Origin: Tritonibacter multivorans
GTDB lineage: Bacteria; Pseudomonadota; Alphaproteobacteria; Rhodobacterales; Rhodobacteraceae
Direction: 5' to 3'
Assembly (NCBI RefSeq): GCF_001458415.1
Contig: NZ_CYSD01000037.1
Coordinates: forward strand, 250,501 to 314,500
DNA length: 64,000 nucleotides
The position numbers and the translations under genes were made by a program. Positions 9,229 to 17,049 of this stretch are shown here, one piece after another. A model generated the notes under the pieces. It had not been told where the DNA came from and made no database searches. It saw only the letters and a program-made list of their open reading frames with translations. Within the stretch, counting starts at the first letter, position 1; each line of letters starts with the position of its first letter.

Positions 9229-9479
9229 CCCGTTTCTGCGGGGTTGAGGGACACGACCTATCCTTTGGTATAGGTCGATCCATACCTTCGCTCGATTGAG
9301 CCTGCCGGACGGGGCGCATAGCTTCGACAAAACGGCGAATAAATCGAAATACAGCCAAATGGCCTGCCCATGCGGCGAAGGGGTACGGATCTCACTCACG
9401 CCACTCACGGATCTGTAGGGAAGGAAGCGGCGCACTGCGCCGCTCTTTTCTTTTTAGGCCCAATTAGAGCCTGAAAAGC
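9229..9479. other. intergenic region with inverted repeat and degenerate tRNA-like sequence
   Basis: About 250 bp between ubiG and the marR gene. It holds an 8-bp inverted repeat CGACCTAT/ATAGGTCG (9254-9277) without a T-run, a stretch around 9384-9416 that faintly resembles the T-arm and 3' end of a serine tRNA but has no intact T-stem, short direct repeats of ACGGATCT flanking that stretch, and the terminator at 9426-9455. I see no protein-coding potential. Confidence 0.4.
9426..9455 (+). terminator. rho-independent terminator
   Basis: 8-bp stem AGCGGCGC/GCGCCGCT with a 3-nt loop, followed on the plus strand by CTTTTCTTTTT. It would end ubiG transcripts after a ~200-nt 3' region, or a separate short RNA. 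Confidence 0.75.
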
Positions 9480-9920
9480 TTACTCTTCCGATCCCAGTTT
9501 GACGCGCAGTTCACGCAAAATGGGCAAAGCCGCTTTGACCCGGTCCGCGCCCAGTTCGTCCACCAGATCTGAAATGATTGGCACAATGCTTGCAAGCGCC
9601 GCATCGCGGGCCTGTTTGCCCGCCGGGCTGATCGCCACCATCTTGCGCCGCGCATCATCCCAATCGGGGCGGACATGAACATATCCTGCCACTTCCAGCT
9701 TGTTGATCGTATTGGTCATTGCACCGCGCGTCACATGAAAGGTTGATGCCAACTGCGCCGGTGAGCGTTCCAGCCCAGCGCGTGCCAAATGGTTCAGGAC
9801 GGAAAAATGCGACAGCTCCATGCCCTTGGGCAAAGCCTTGCCCAGACGCGACCGCGCCAGCTGGTCGGCCATAAGAATTTCACTGAAAAGAGAAATGGCG
9901 AGAGAATGGGTTTCGTCCAT
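9480..9920 (-). CDS. MarR-family transcriptional regulator
   Basis: 146 aa, normal for MarR dimers. The winged helix-turn-helix spans about residues 35-100 (FSVLNHLARAG, SPAQLASTFHVTRGAMTNTINKLEVAGY, then the wing RPDWDDARRKMVAISPAG), flanked by dimerisation helices. Its start codon touches the stop of nit2 (both at 9920), so it is the last gene of the comF-grxC-nit2-marR run. The ligand and targets cannot be read from the sequence. Confidence 0.92.
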   Translation of the reverse strand: MDETHSLAISLFSEILMADQLARSRLGKALPKGMELSHFSVLNHLARAGLERSPAQLASTFHVTRGAMTNTINKLEVAGYVHVRPDWDDARRKMVAISPAGKQARDAALASIVPIISDLVDELGADRVKAALPILRELRVKLGSEE

Positions 9921-10750
9921 CAGGGTCCGTCAAACTCCCGGTCGTGGGTTAGCGAAGGAATACGTGCCCGGGCTTTGTCTACGTCATTGAGGTTGAGGTC
10001 AACGAAGCGAATGCCCACCTCCTGCTCTGAATCCGACAAAACCTCGCCCCAAGGAGAAATTGCGAGCGCATGACCATAGGTGCTTCGGGGTTTGCCCCGG
10101 CTCAACCGATGTGATCCGGTTTGTGCTGCGGCCAGAACATAGCAGCCCGTCTCAATGGCGCGTGCCTTCAGCAGGCTGTGCCAATGCGCAGCCCCTGTCG
10201 CAGGCGAGAAAGCCGCTGGAACGGTCAAAATCTGCGCCCCCGCCTGTGCCAGACGTCGATAAAGCTGCGGAAATCGCACGTCATAACAAATGCTAAGCCC
10301 CAGAACGCCAAAAGGCGTTCGTGTCACAACGGCGCGGTCACCTGGCCTGTAGCCCGCAGATTCGCGGTAGGTCTCTGTTTCGGAAACCGCGACGTCGAAC
10401 ATATGGATCTTGTCATATCGCGCTGCGATCTCACCTTCCGGTGTGATCAGGAATTGCCGATTGGCAAACCGCCCATCCGCATCTCGGGTCTTGAGCGCCA
10501 AAGACCCGATCGACAGCCAAACCCCAAGGCGCGCGGCTGTGTCTCGCAAACCAGCGAGCGTCGGATCATCCTCTTCCAGACACAGCACATCCTGCTGGTG
10601 ACTGCGGCTGGTCGACAGGCAATTTGTGACCTCGGGCGTCAGCACGAACCCTGCGCCACCTGCGGCGGCCTCGGCCATCATGGCTTTGACCGTCCTCAGG
10701 TTCTCTTCGGGGTGATCCGAAGAGCAGATCTGCAGCAGGGCTGTGCGCAA
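9920..10750 (-). CDS. carbon-nitrogen hydrolase, Nit2/omega-amidase type
   Basis: 276 aa from a TTG start at 10750, 4 nt after the grxC stop; the open frame continues upstream through grxC but that part is not family-like. The nitrilase catalytic triad is seen as Glu40 (LTPEVTNC), Lys114 (YDKIHMFDV) and Cys155 (SICYDVRFPQLYR). The family includes Nit2 omega-amidase and Nit1 deaminated-glutathione amidase. Its place next to glutaredoxin makes the Nit1-type repair of deaminated glutathione attractive, but motif reading alone does not separate the two. Cytoplasmic, no signal peptide. Confidence 0.9.
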   Translation of the reverse strand: MRTALLQICSSDHPEENLRTVKAMMAEAAAGGAGFVLTPEVTNCLSTSRSHQQDVLCLEEDDPTLAGLRDTAARLGVWLSIGSLALKTRDADGRFANRQFLITPEGEIAARYDKIHMFDVAVSETETYRESAGYRPGDRAVVTRTPFGVLGLSICYDVRFPQLYRRLAQAGAQILTVPAAFSPATGAAHWHSLLKARAIETGCYVLAAAQTGSHRLSRGKPRSTYGHALAISPWGEVLSDSEQEVGIRFVDLNLNDVDKARARIPSLTHDREFDGP

Positions 10751-10754
10751 CGCT

Positions 10755-11012
10755 TTAGGCCGCCAGAAGCGGGTCGAGCTGCCCTGCGCGATCCAGCGCG
10801 TAAAGGTCGTCGCAACCGCCAACATGGGTTTCGCCAATGAAAATCTGCGGCACGGTATAGCCACCGTTCGCCCGCTCGATCATCTCGGCCTTGCGGTCCG
10901 GTTCCGCCCGTATGTCGATTTCGGAAAAGCTCACGCCTTTCTGATTCAGCAGTCGTTTAGCCGCGTGGCAAAAGCCGCAGAGCGGCGATGTGTAAATCTC
11001 GACGGGTTTCAT
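10755..11012 (-). CDS. grxC: glutaredoxin 3
   Basis: 85 aa from the ATG at 11012 (MKPVEIYTSPLCGFC); an upstream in-frame ATG would add 19 non-conserved residues. A dithiol glutaredoxin with active site CGFC, the cis-Pro motif TVPQIFIG and the glutathione-binding GGCDDLYAL segment. It reduces disulfides using glutathione. It lies 72 nt downstream of comF and 4 nt ahead of nit2. Confidence 0.93.
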   Translation of the reverse strand: MKPVEIYTSPLCGFCHAAKRLLNQKGVSFSEIDIRAEPDRKAEMIERANGGYTVPQIFIGETHVGGCDDLYALDRAGQLDPLLAA

Positions 11013-11084
11013 CCGTGTCTCCAAGCCGTTTAAGTTCATACTCCTGCGGGATTTGGGCCTGCGGATCAAGTATTGCTAGGCCAT

Positions 11085-11831
11085 TCACACCCCCGTGAAG
11101 CCACCATTGACCCGTGCGAGCACCAAAACCTGCACATCACGTGCACCTTCTGCCTGACAAGCCGCTGTACAGGCCCGCAAAGTGGCGCCACTGGTCATGA
11201 CATCATCGATCAGAACGACCTTGCGTCCCTGCAGACGCGAGGCCTGCCGCGGATTGGCGCGGATGACACCAGAGAGGATGTTTTGCCGATCCGCGCGCGA
11301 TTTGTGATCCAGCGCGGGTGTCTTCTTGGATCGCAGCAGCGCATCCGGGCAGCAGTCCCAATTTCCGCGCAACGCCAAAGCCTGCGCCAGCAGGGCCGCC
11401 TGATTATACCCACGGCGCAAAAGTCGCGACCAATGCAAAGGAACCGGCACCAAAAGCGGGTCATCCCGCAGCAGATCCCGCCCGGCCTTCTGTAACCAAC
11501 CTGCCGCCGGGCGGGCAAGGTCGGTACGATCGCCATGTTTGAAGGCAAGCACCAACCGCCTGCCCTGTCCGCCATAGGCCAGCGCGGCGCGCCCCCTGCT
11601 CCACGGTGGTGGATCTGCCAGGCACCCATCACATAGGTTTCGCTCTCCGTCCGGGGCGTAACCTGGCAATGCACATCCGCAGGAATCGCAGGCGGCCCCT
11701 GAAATAAACTCTGTCTCGGCCCAGCAATGGCCACAAAGTCCAAAGTCATCCTGCACCTGCGCACCGCAACTGACGCAGGCAGAGGGGTAAATCAGTGAAA
11801 CTGCTGTTTGAAACTGTTGTCGCAACATCAT
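11085..11831 (-). CDS. comF: ComF-family phosphoribosyltransferase-like protein
   Basis: 248 aa. The N-terminal third has four Cys pairs (CVSCG, CGHC, CDSCGC, CDGC) that form a zinc ribbon; the C-terminal part is a type I PRTase fold with the PRPP loop VVLIDDVMTSGATL. In naturally competent bacteria ComF helps the uptake or integration of transforming DNA; its role in other species is less clear. The start is uncertain: ATGs at 11831 and 11828 lie next to each other, and one at 11849 would overlap the divergent gene. Divergent from the NDUFAF5-like gene with about 11 bp between starts. Confidence 0.9.
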   Translation of the reverse strand: MMLRQQFQTAVSLIYPSACVSCGAQVQDDFGLCGHCWAETEFISGAACDSCGCALPGYAPDGERNLCDGCLADPPPWSRGRAALAYGGQGRRLVLAFKHGDRTDLARPAAGWLQKAGRDLLRDDPLLVPVPLHWSRLLRRGYNQAALLAQALALRGNWDCCPDALLRSKKTPALDHKSRADRQNILSGVIRANPRQASRLQGRKVVLIDDVMTSGATLRACTAACQAEGARDVQVLVLARVNGGFTGV

Positions 11832-11842
11832 AACTACGTCCC

Positions 11843-12664
11843 ATGACACAAGAGATGCCCCGGATCTTTGATCGCGAGACCTTGATTGCCCGACGTGCCC
11901 GCAGAAAACGCGAGGCCCTGTTTCTTCACGACTTGGCCCGCGATGAGGTCGAGGATCGGCTGCAATTCGTTAAGAGGTCGTTTACCAACCCTGTAATTGT
12001 CGCGCCTTTTGCGGAGGTCTGGGAGGGGCTCTTGCCCAGCGCCAAGATCACCGGCGATCAGGACCTGCTGGATCTGGAAGAAGGCGCCCATGATCTGGTT
12101 GTCCATGCGATGGGCCTTCACTGGGCCAATGACCCGGTGGGGCAGTTGATCCAGTGCCGCCGCGCGCTGCGGGAAGACGGGCTATTGCTGGTCGTCACCC
12201 TGGGCGGTCAAACCCTCCACGAGCTGCGCGCAAGCCTGGCCGAAGCGGAAACCTATGTGTCCGGCGGGCTGTCCCCGCGCGTGGCCCCGATGGGGGAAAT
12301 CCGGGATCTGGGTGCCTTGCTGCAACGGGCGGGCTTTGCGCTGCCCGTTGCGGACCTTGTGCCCATGACGGCGCAGTATCGTGACCTGAAGCACCTTATG
12401 CACGAACTGCGCGACATGGGCGAAACCAATGCGATGGCCGACCGGTTGCGCCGCCCGACCCCACGCGCCGTATTTGAACTGGCCGAACATATCTACCGAC
12501 AGAACTTTGAAACCGAAAATGGCCGTCTGGCAGCCACGTTCGAGCTGGTCTGCCTGACCGGTTGGACCCCATCCGAAAGCCAACCGCAGCCCCTGCGCCC
12601 CGGATCCGCCAAAATGCGGCTGGCCGAGGCCCTGAAGGTTCCTGAAACCAAATTGCCAGAATAA
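11843..12664 (+). CDS. NDUFAF5-like (BioC-like) methyltransferase-fold protein
   Basis: 273 aa. It resembles the alphaproteobacterial relatives of mitochondrial NDUFAF5: an N-terminal IFDRETLIARRARR segment, the HDLVVHAMGLHWANDPVGQL signature near residue 90, then VTLGGQTLHELR. The glycine-rich SAM motif I is not obvious. Human NDUFAF5 hydroxylates an arginine of the complex I subunit NDUFS7 rather than methylating it, so a complex I assembly role is plausible here; that is inference from family. BioC is the main alternative. No biotin genes are nearby. Confidence 0.78.
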   Translation: MTQEMPRIFDRETLIARRARRKREALFLHDLARDEVEDRLQFVKRSFTNPVIVAPFAEVWEGLLPSAKITGDQDLLDLEEGAHDLVVHAMGLHWANDPVGQLIQCRRALREDGLLLVVTLGGQTLHELRASLAEAETYVSGGLSPRVAPMGEIRDLGALLQRAGFALPVADLVPMTAQYRDLKHLMHELRDMGETNAMADRLRRPTPRAVFELAEHIYRQNFETENGRLAATFELVCLTGWTPSESQPQPLRPGSAKMRLAEALKVPETKLPE

Positions 12665-12724
12665 CGCGAAAATAAGCTGCGCTTATCGTCGCAACAACAT
12701 GATCCAATTGGCCCCTTTTCGCGT
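12664..12724. other. nested inverted repeats between the NDUFAF5-like gene and hemH
   Basis: Outer 9-bp arms ACGCGAAAA (12664-12672) and TTTTCGCGT (12716-12724), with an inner hairpin ATAAGC-TGC-GCTTAT (12672-12686). No T-run follows, so it is not a standard intrinsic terminator. It lies about 50 bp upstream of hemH. Confidence 0.4.
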
Positions 12725-12773
12725 AACCCTTTAGGCTTTGGCCAAATCATCTGACGCTCGACAGGACATCCCC

Positions 12774-13835
12774 ATGCTGGACGCACGCAAAACCGCCACC
12801 TGCCCTCATCACGCGCCGAAAGACCACCCGGCCGTAAAACCTGCGAAAGTGGGCATCCTGCTGGCCAACCTCGGCACGCCTGACGACTATAGCTATTGGC
12901 CCATGCGCCGCTATCTGAGCGAATTTCTGTCCGACCAACGGGTGATCGACTATCCGCGTTGGAAATGGCAGCCTTTGCTGCAGCTGATCATTCTGTCCAA
13001 ACGTCCCTTCAGCTCGGGCGCGGCCTACAAATCGATCTGGAACCACGACAAGGGCGAAAGCCCGCTGATGACGCTGACCAAGGATCAGACCGCCAAAATG
13101 ACCGAAGCACTGACCGCCAAATATGGCGATCAGGTCATGGTCGATTTCTGCATGCGCTATGGCAACCCGTCGACGAAATCCAAGGTCGATGCGATGATCG
13201 AGGCAGGCTGCCAGAAGATCCTCTTTGTGCCGCTGTATCCGCACTACGCAGGCGCAACCTCGGCCACGGCCAATGACGAATTCTTCCGCGCCTTGATGGA
13301 GGCAACCTGGCAACCGGCCGCACGCACAATCGAGCCCTATTTCGACCAGCCCGAATATATCGACGCGCTCGCCAATTCGGTTGAGGAAGCCTATGCGTCG
13401 GCAGAAAAGAAGCCGGACGTTCTGGTCTGCTCCTACCACGGGATGCCAAAGCGCTATCTGATGCAGGGCGACCCCTATCACTGCCAGTGCCAGAAGACGA
13501 CGCGCCTCTTGAAGGAACGTTTGGGATGGGACGACACCCAGATTCTCACCACGTTCCAGTCCGTCTTTGGCCCGGAAGAATGGCTGCGCCCCTATACGGT
13601 CGAGCACGTGGCAGAACTGGCCAAACAGGGGAAAAAGAACATTGCGGTGATTGCGCCTGCATTCTCGGCGGATTGCATTGAAACGCTCGAAGAGATCCAG
13701 GAAGAGATCCACGAAGCCTTCGAAGAGGCTGGGGGGGAAAGTTTTCTATATATTCCCTGTTTGAACGATCGCGATGACCATATCGCCGCTCTGACCCGAG
13801 TCGTGGCGCAAAACCTGAAAGGTTGGCTGGACTGA
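12774..13835 (+). CDS. hemH: ferrochelatase
   Basis: 353 aa from the ATG at 12774 (an upstream TTG at 12738 is in frame but has no good ribosome site; ACAGGAC precedes the chosen ATG). It inserts ferrous iron into protoporphyrin IX, the last step of protoheme synthesis. Seen: ILLANLGTPDDYSYWPMRRYL at the N-terminus, FVPLYPHYAGAT with the active-site region, VCSYHGMPKRY with the catalytic His, HCQCQKT, and APAFSADCIETLEEI with the conserved Glu cluster. hemJ and hemW, also heme-related, lie elsewhere in the window and not in an operon with it. Confidence 0.96.
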   Translation: MLDARKTATCPHHAPKDHPAVKPAKVGILLANLGTPDDYSYWPMRRYLSEFLSDQRVIDYPRWKWQPLLQLIILSKRPFSSGAAYKSIWNHDKGESPLMTLTKDQTAKMTEALTAKYGDQVMVDFCMRYGNPSTKSKVDAMIEAGCQKILFVPLYPHYAGATSATANDEFFRALMEATWQPAARTIEPYFDQPEYIDALANSVEEAYASAEKKPDVLVCSYHGMPKRYLMQGDPYHCQCQKTTRLLKERLGWDDTQILTTFQSVFGPEEWLRPYTVEHVAELAKQGKKNIAVIAPAFSADCIETLEEIQEEIHEAFEEAGGESFLYIPCLNDRDDHIAALTRVVAQNLKGWLD

Positions 13836-13920
13836 TTCGTTCGCTGATTCCCGGCGCGGCGTCCAATTTGGGGGCCGCGCACTGGCTGCATCAGGTTCCA
13901 ACCAAATCCTGCGGGCACCA

Positions 13921-13954
13921 AAAAAGGCGGCTGATTGCTCAGCCGCCTTTTCTG
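13921..13954. terminator. bidirectional terminator between hemH and the small secreted protein
   Basis: 12-bp perfect stem AAAGGCGGCTGA/TCAGCCGCCTTT with loop TTGC, A-run on the left and T-rich on the right, so it can end transcripts from both converging genes. Confidence 0.85.
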
Positions 13955-13974
13955 TATTCTTAGTATAGCAACGA

Positions 13975-14157
13975 TTAGTTGCTTGCAGCAGCAGCAGCTA
14001 CAACAACCAGCAGCAGCAGGGGCAGCAGGATACCATCGGAAGAACCAGCTGCTTCTTCGATGATAACCGGTGCTTCAACTACCGGCTCTGCCAGAGAACC
14101 TGCGGAAGCGGCGGAAGCAGCACCAACCAGAGCGGCTGCGAGAACGAGTTTTTTCAT
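13975..14157 (-). CDS. small secreted Ala-rich protein with C-terminal hydrophobic segment
   Basis: 60 aa from the ATG at 14157, which has a perfect GGAGGT ribosome site 5 nt upstream. Seen: a signal peptide (MKKLVLAAALVGAASAASA), a short acidic middle (EPVVEAPVIIEEAAGSSDG) and a C-terminal hydrophobic run (ILLPLLLLVVVAAAAASN) that could form a membrane helix. I do not recognise a named family. The strong ribosome site, the complete signal peptide and the flanking terminator support a real gene. It is probably an envelope protein; function unknown. Confidence 0.75.
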   Translation of the reverse strand: MKKLVLAAALVGAASAASAGSLAEPVVEAPVIIEEAAGSSDGILLPLLLLVVVAAAAASN

Positions 14158-14294
14158 ATTAACCTCCAGAATCAGCGCAAACCACACCTGTGGTCACGCA
14201 CCCAAGACTTACCTCGTGGTTTTTTCTAACCAGCAAAATCCCGGAATTGCAATCAGTTGTTAAGTTACAGGCGGGGTCGTGCCCCCCCCTGTGG

Positions 14295-14915
14295 TTAAAT
14301 AAGCAACACCTGTGTTCCTACTTTAGCCAACCCAAAAAGCTCTTCGATATGTTCATTATAAAGACCAATACAGCCGTTCGAAGAGCGCCGCCCGATCTTG
14401 CGCGTGTCGTGGGTTCCGTGAATCCGGTAGTACTGCCAGCTTAGGTAGAGCGCATGGGTGCCAAGCGGATTGTCGGGGCCGGGCGGGATATACTCCGGCC
14501 ACTCCGGGTTGCGTTTGCGCATCGACGGGGTCGGTGCCCAGCCGGGGCCTTCGACCTTGCGAATGATCTCCGTCCGGCCGCGTCGGGTCAGATCCTCGGT
14601 CAGTGGCACCGACGAGGGGAACAGCTTGTAGGTTGTCTCATCCTCGGACCAGTAGTGCAGCGCCCGGCTGTCGAGATCGACAAGGATCGCACCACGTTTC
14701 AGATGATCAAAATAGGGGCGCCAGTCTTTGGAGCGAAAGGCCGAGATATTGCGTGTCACCGGCGGCTCCGGCTCCGGCGGCGGACGCAGCGGATCATAGA
14801 CGGGTGCTTCAGCGTCGGCCGTTTCGTCCTGGGCCAGCGCCGGGCTGGCCAGCACGGCACCAGTGGCCGCAAGAAAGCGCCGACGTGAAAGCGATTTGAA
14901 AGTTTGGTTTGTCAT
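14295..14915 (-). CDS. L,D-transpeptidase (YkuD), Tat-exported
   Basis: 206 aa from the ATG at 14915 (another ATG at 14924 is possible, but its ribosome site would be only 2 nt away). The N-terminus is a Tat signal (LSRRRFLAATGAVLASPALA). The YkuD catalytic stretch reads HGTHDTRKIGRRSSNGCIGL: His, then Ser-x-Gly-Cys-like with the nucleophile Cys. Such enzymes make 3-3 cross-links in peptidoglycan or attach lipoproteins to it, in the periplasm. A second YkuD gene is 0.7 kb away, with a CAP lipoprotein between them. Confidence 0.92.
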   Translation of the reverse strand: MTNQTFKSLSRRRFLAATGAVLASPALAQDETADAEAPVYDPLRPPPEPEPPVTRNISAFRSKDWRPYFDHLKRGAILVDLDSRALHYWSEDETTYKLFPSSVPLTEDLTRRGRTEIIRKVEGPGWAPTPSMRKRNPEWPEYIPPGPDNPLGTHALYLSWQYYRIHGTHDTRKIGRRSSNGCIGLYNEHIEELFGLAKVGTQVLLI

Positions 14916-15079
14916 GACAAGCATTGTCCTGCAGGAGGCATATTCATGCCCGCTACTTTATGGCGCGAAAGCCGCAGTCGCAATTCAATCCCTCGACCTC
15001 GTGGCATTGTGACCTGCGCTAGTTTGCCATTCCGCAACAGGGCCGCTAAAGCAAGCAAGCAGTCCATTTTAGGTGACCG

Positions 15080-15577
15080 ATGACCCGTGTATTCCTTTCT
15101 CTGGCGGCAATGGCCTTTCTGGCCCTCGCAGCATGTACCACAACTGGCAACGACGGAACTTCGTTTGGCTCCGGGGTCTATAAGATCCGCAACCCCGACA
15201 AAGTTCAGTTTCGCATGTTGGATTCGGTCAATGCACTGCGTCAGGCTGGTGGCAAAGCGCCGCTACAGCTGAACGCCGAACTTAACGCTGCCGCAGCCAC
15301 TCACTCTAAAGACATGGCGCTGCAGAACCGCCCCTGGCACTTTGGCTCGGATGGCTCTTCGCCGCTCGACCGGGTGACACGCGCGGGATACAGCGGCACC
15401 GTACTGGGCGAAACCATCTCGGAAAGCTACGAGAACGAGGTGCAAACCCTGACCGCTTGGATGGAAGACAGCAGCACCCGCGCCGTCCTGATGGATGCCA
15501 AGGCTGTGAACATGGGCTTTTCCTGGTTTCAGGAAGAAAACGGCAAGATCTGGTGGACCCTGATCACCGCCAATTAA
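15080..15577 (+). CDS. CAP/SCP-domain lipoprotein
   Basis: 165 aa. A lipoprotein signal peptide with lipobox LAAC (Cys near residue 19) is followed by a CAP (SCP/PR-1) domain from about residue 45: LNAALQ-type helix (VNALRQAGGKAPLQLNAELN), AATHSKDMALQNRPWHFGSDG with the conserved His, and GYSGTVLGETISESYE with the conserved Glu. Bacterial CAP proteins are secreted and of mostly unknown function. It is transcribed alone between two L,D-transpeptidase genes and ends at a strong terminator. Confidence 0.88.
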   Translation: MTRVFLSLAAMAFLALAACTTTGNDGTSFGSGVYKIRNPDKVQFRMLDSVNALRQAGGKAPLQLNAELNAAAATHSKDMALQNRPWHFGSDGSSPLDRVTRAGYSGTVLGETISESYENEVQTLTAWMEDSSTRAVLMDAKAVNMGFSWFQEENGKIWWTLITAN

Positions 15578-15600
15578 AGCCCACCCTGAAATTCCGAACA

Positions 15601-15630
15601 CGAAAAAGCGCCCTTTGAGGCGCTTTTTTA
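15601..15630. terminator. bidirectional terminator after the CAP lipoprotein
   Basis: 10-bp stem AAAAAGCGCC/GGCGCTTTTT (15603-15612 and 15619-15628) with a 6-nt loop and a further T. It lies between convergent genes and suits both. Confidence 0.88.
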
Positions 15631-15649
15631 ATGGCAGAGCGGTCGTCCG

Positions 15650-16171
15650 TTAGGGGCGCAGGGTAATCACCGTGCCATTGCGCACCATTGCGTAGATTTC
15701 TTCCATCTCGGCATTTTTCACTGCAATGCAGCCTGCGGTCCAATCCTCAACCCGCTCTGCACGGCGACGGTGTTTGCTGTTGTTGGGCTGACCGTGGATG
15801 AAGATATCACCGCCCGGACGTTTCCCCAGCGCCCGTGCCTGCGCGCGGTCGCGGGCATTTGGGTACGAAATCCCCAGGGACAAATGATAGTTGCTCTCGG
15901 GATTGCGGCGGTTGATCACATAAGTGCCTTCGGGCGTGCGACCATCCCCTTCGATCCGTTTGTGGCCCGCAGGCGCGAACCCCAAATCCACACGGTAACT
16001 GCGCAAGATCTCCTCATTGTTGAGGAGATACATCTTGCGTGCCCCTTTGTTTACGACAATCGCCGTGACCTCTGGGCCGTCATAGCCCGTCGCCCCATGT
16101 GAACACCCTGCCAAACCAAAAGAGGCCGAAAGCCCCAAGGCGAAACTGCGTCTCTGCATCACTGCAACCAT
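15650..16171 (-). CDS. L,D-transpeptidase (YkuD) lipoprotein
   Basis: 173 aa from the ATG at 16171; other in-frame starts exist at 16198 and 16159. The N-terminus has a lipoprotein-like signal (RRSFALGLSASFGLAGCS). The catalytic region is DIFIHGQPNN, then DWTAGCIAVKNAEMEEI with the nucleophile Cys. The remainder (VVNKGARKMYLLNNEEILRSY, GDGRTPEGTYVINRRNP) is typical of ErfK/YbiS/YkuD proteins. Probably periplasmic and membrane-anchored. It lies 55 nt downstream of the Nav channel gene and may be co-transcribed with it. Confidence 0.92.
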   Translation of the reverse strand: MVAVMQRRSFALGLSASFGLAGCSHGATGYDGPEVTAIVVNKGARKMYLLNNEEILRSYRVDLGFAPAGHKRIEGDGRTPEGTYVINRRNPESNYHLSLGISYPNARDRAQARALGKRPGGDIFIHGQPNNSKHRRRAERVEDWTAGCIAVKNAEMEEIYAMVRNGTVITLRP

Positions 16172-16226
16172 CTTGCCTGAATTGCTTTTTTTCAGCATTA
16201 GATCAAACTTGGTTAACAAATCGTAA

Positions 16227-17030
16227 TCACTTTTTCGTCGTCTCACGAGACCCGGCTTCCGTTGCATTATGCGCAACAAGCCGTTGTTCAATCGCCTCAA
16301 GACGCGCCAGAACCTCGTCTCGGTAGGCATCGGTGCGTTCATGTTCGTCCTCGGAATGGGCATCCTGCATGGAATTCACAATCAGGCCCACAAGCAGGTT
16401 CACCACCGCAAATGTGGTGACCATGATAAAGGGCACGAAGAACAACCAGGCGTAGGGGTAGACCTCCATGACCGGGCGCACGATCCCCATGGACCAGCTT
16501 TCCAACGTCATGATCTGGAACAGCGAATATGCGCTTTTCCCAAGGGTTCCGAACCATTCGGGGAAGCTGCTGGCAAACAATTTGGTCGATATCACCGACG
16601 CAATGTAGAAAATGATCGCCATCAGCAGAAAGACCGAGGCCATGCCCGGAAGCGCGGTGATAAAGCCTTCGACCACGCGGCGCAGGCGGGGGGCCACGGA
16701 AATGACGCGCAGAACCCGCAGAATGCGCAGCGCCCGCAGGACCGACAAGCCCTGCGCGGCAGGGATCAGGGCAATACCGACGATCACGAAATCAAAAATG
16801 TTCCAGCCGCCCCGGAAAAACTTCAGCCGGTAAACGGACAGTTTCGCCAGGATTTCAGCAACAAAAACCGCCAGGCACAGATTGTCGATCAACAAAATCA
16901 CGCTGCCAAACCGTGCCATGACCTCTTTAGAAGTCTCTAACCCAAGCGTAACCGCATTGATCAGAATGATCGCAGTGATGATGCGCCCGAAACGCTCACT
17001 TTCAAGCACAGCTTTGAGTGTGTTCATCAT
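16227..17030 (-). CDS. bacterial voltage-gated sodium channel (NavBac)
   Basis: 267 aa from the ATG at 17030 (17027 is equally possible); the open frame extends upstream into the methyltransferase gene. One 6-TM subunit, so a homotetramer is expected. S4 carries Arg at every third position (LRALRILRVLRVISVAPRLRR). The selectivity filter TLESWSMGIVRP is identical to that of the structurally known NavAb and like that of NavSp1 from Silicibacter pomeroyi. S6 (FVPFIMVTTFAVVNLLVGLIV) leads into an acidic neck and a C-terminal helix (EVLARLEAIEQRL), the usual coiled-coil bundle. It conducts Na+ across the inner membrane on depolarisation; in alkaliphiles NavBac supports motility and pH homeostasis. 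Confidence 0.95.
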   Translation of the reverse strand: MMNTLKAVLESERFGRIITAIILINAVTLGLETSKEVMARFGSVILLIDNLCLAVFVAEILAKLSVYRLKFFRGGWNIFDFVIVGIALIPAAQGLSVLRALRILRVLRVISVAPRLRRVVEGFITALPGMASVFLLMAIIFYIASVISTKLFASSFPEWFGTLGKSAYSLFQIMTLESWSMGIVRPVMEVYPYAWLFFVPFIMVTTFAVVNLLVGLIVNSMQDAHSEDEHERTDAYRDEVLARLEAIEQRLVAHNATEAGSRETTKK

Positions 17031-17049
17031 GGGTCTGCCCGGGCCTCTC

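Noticed and set aside
9384-9416. tRNA-Ser gene
   Set aside because: No acceptor, D or anticodon arms and the T-stem does not pair; kept only as a remnant suspicion.
14267-14292. terminator of the first YkuD gene
   Set aside because: A GC-rich hairpin is present but without a T-run in the minus direction.
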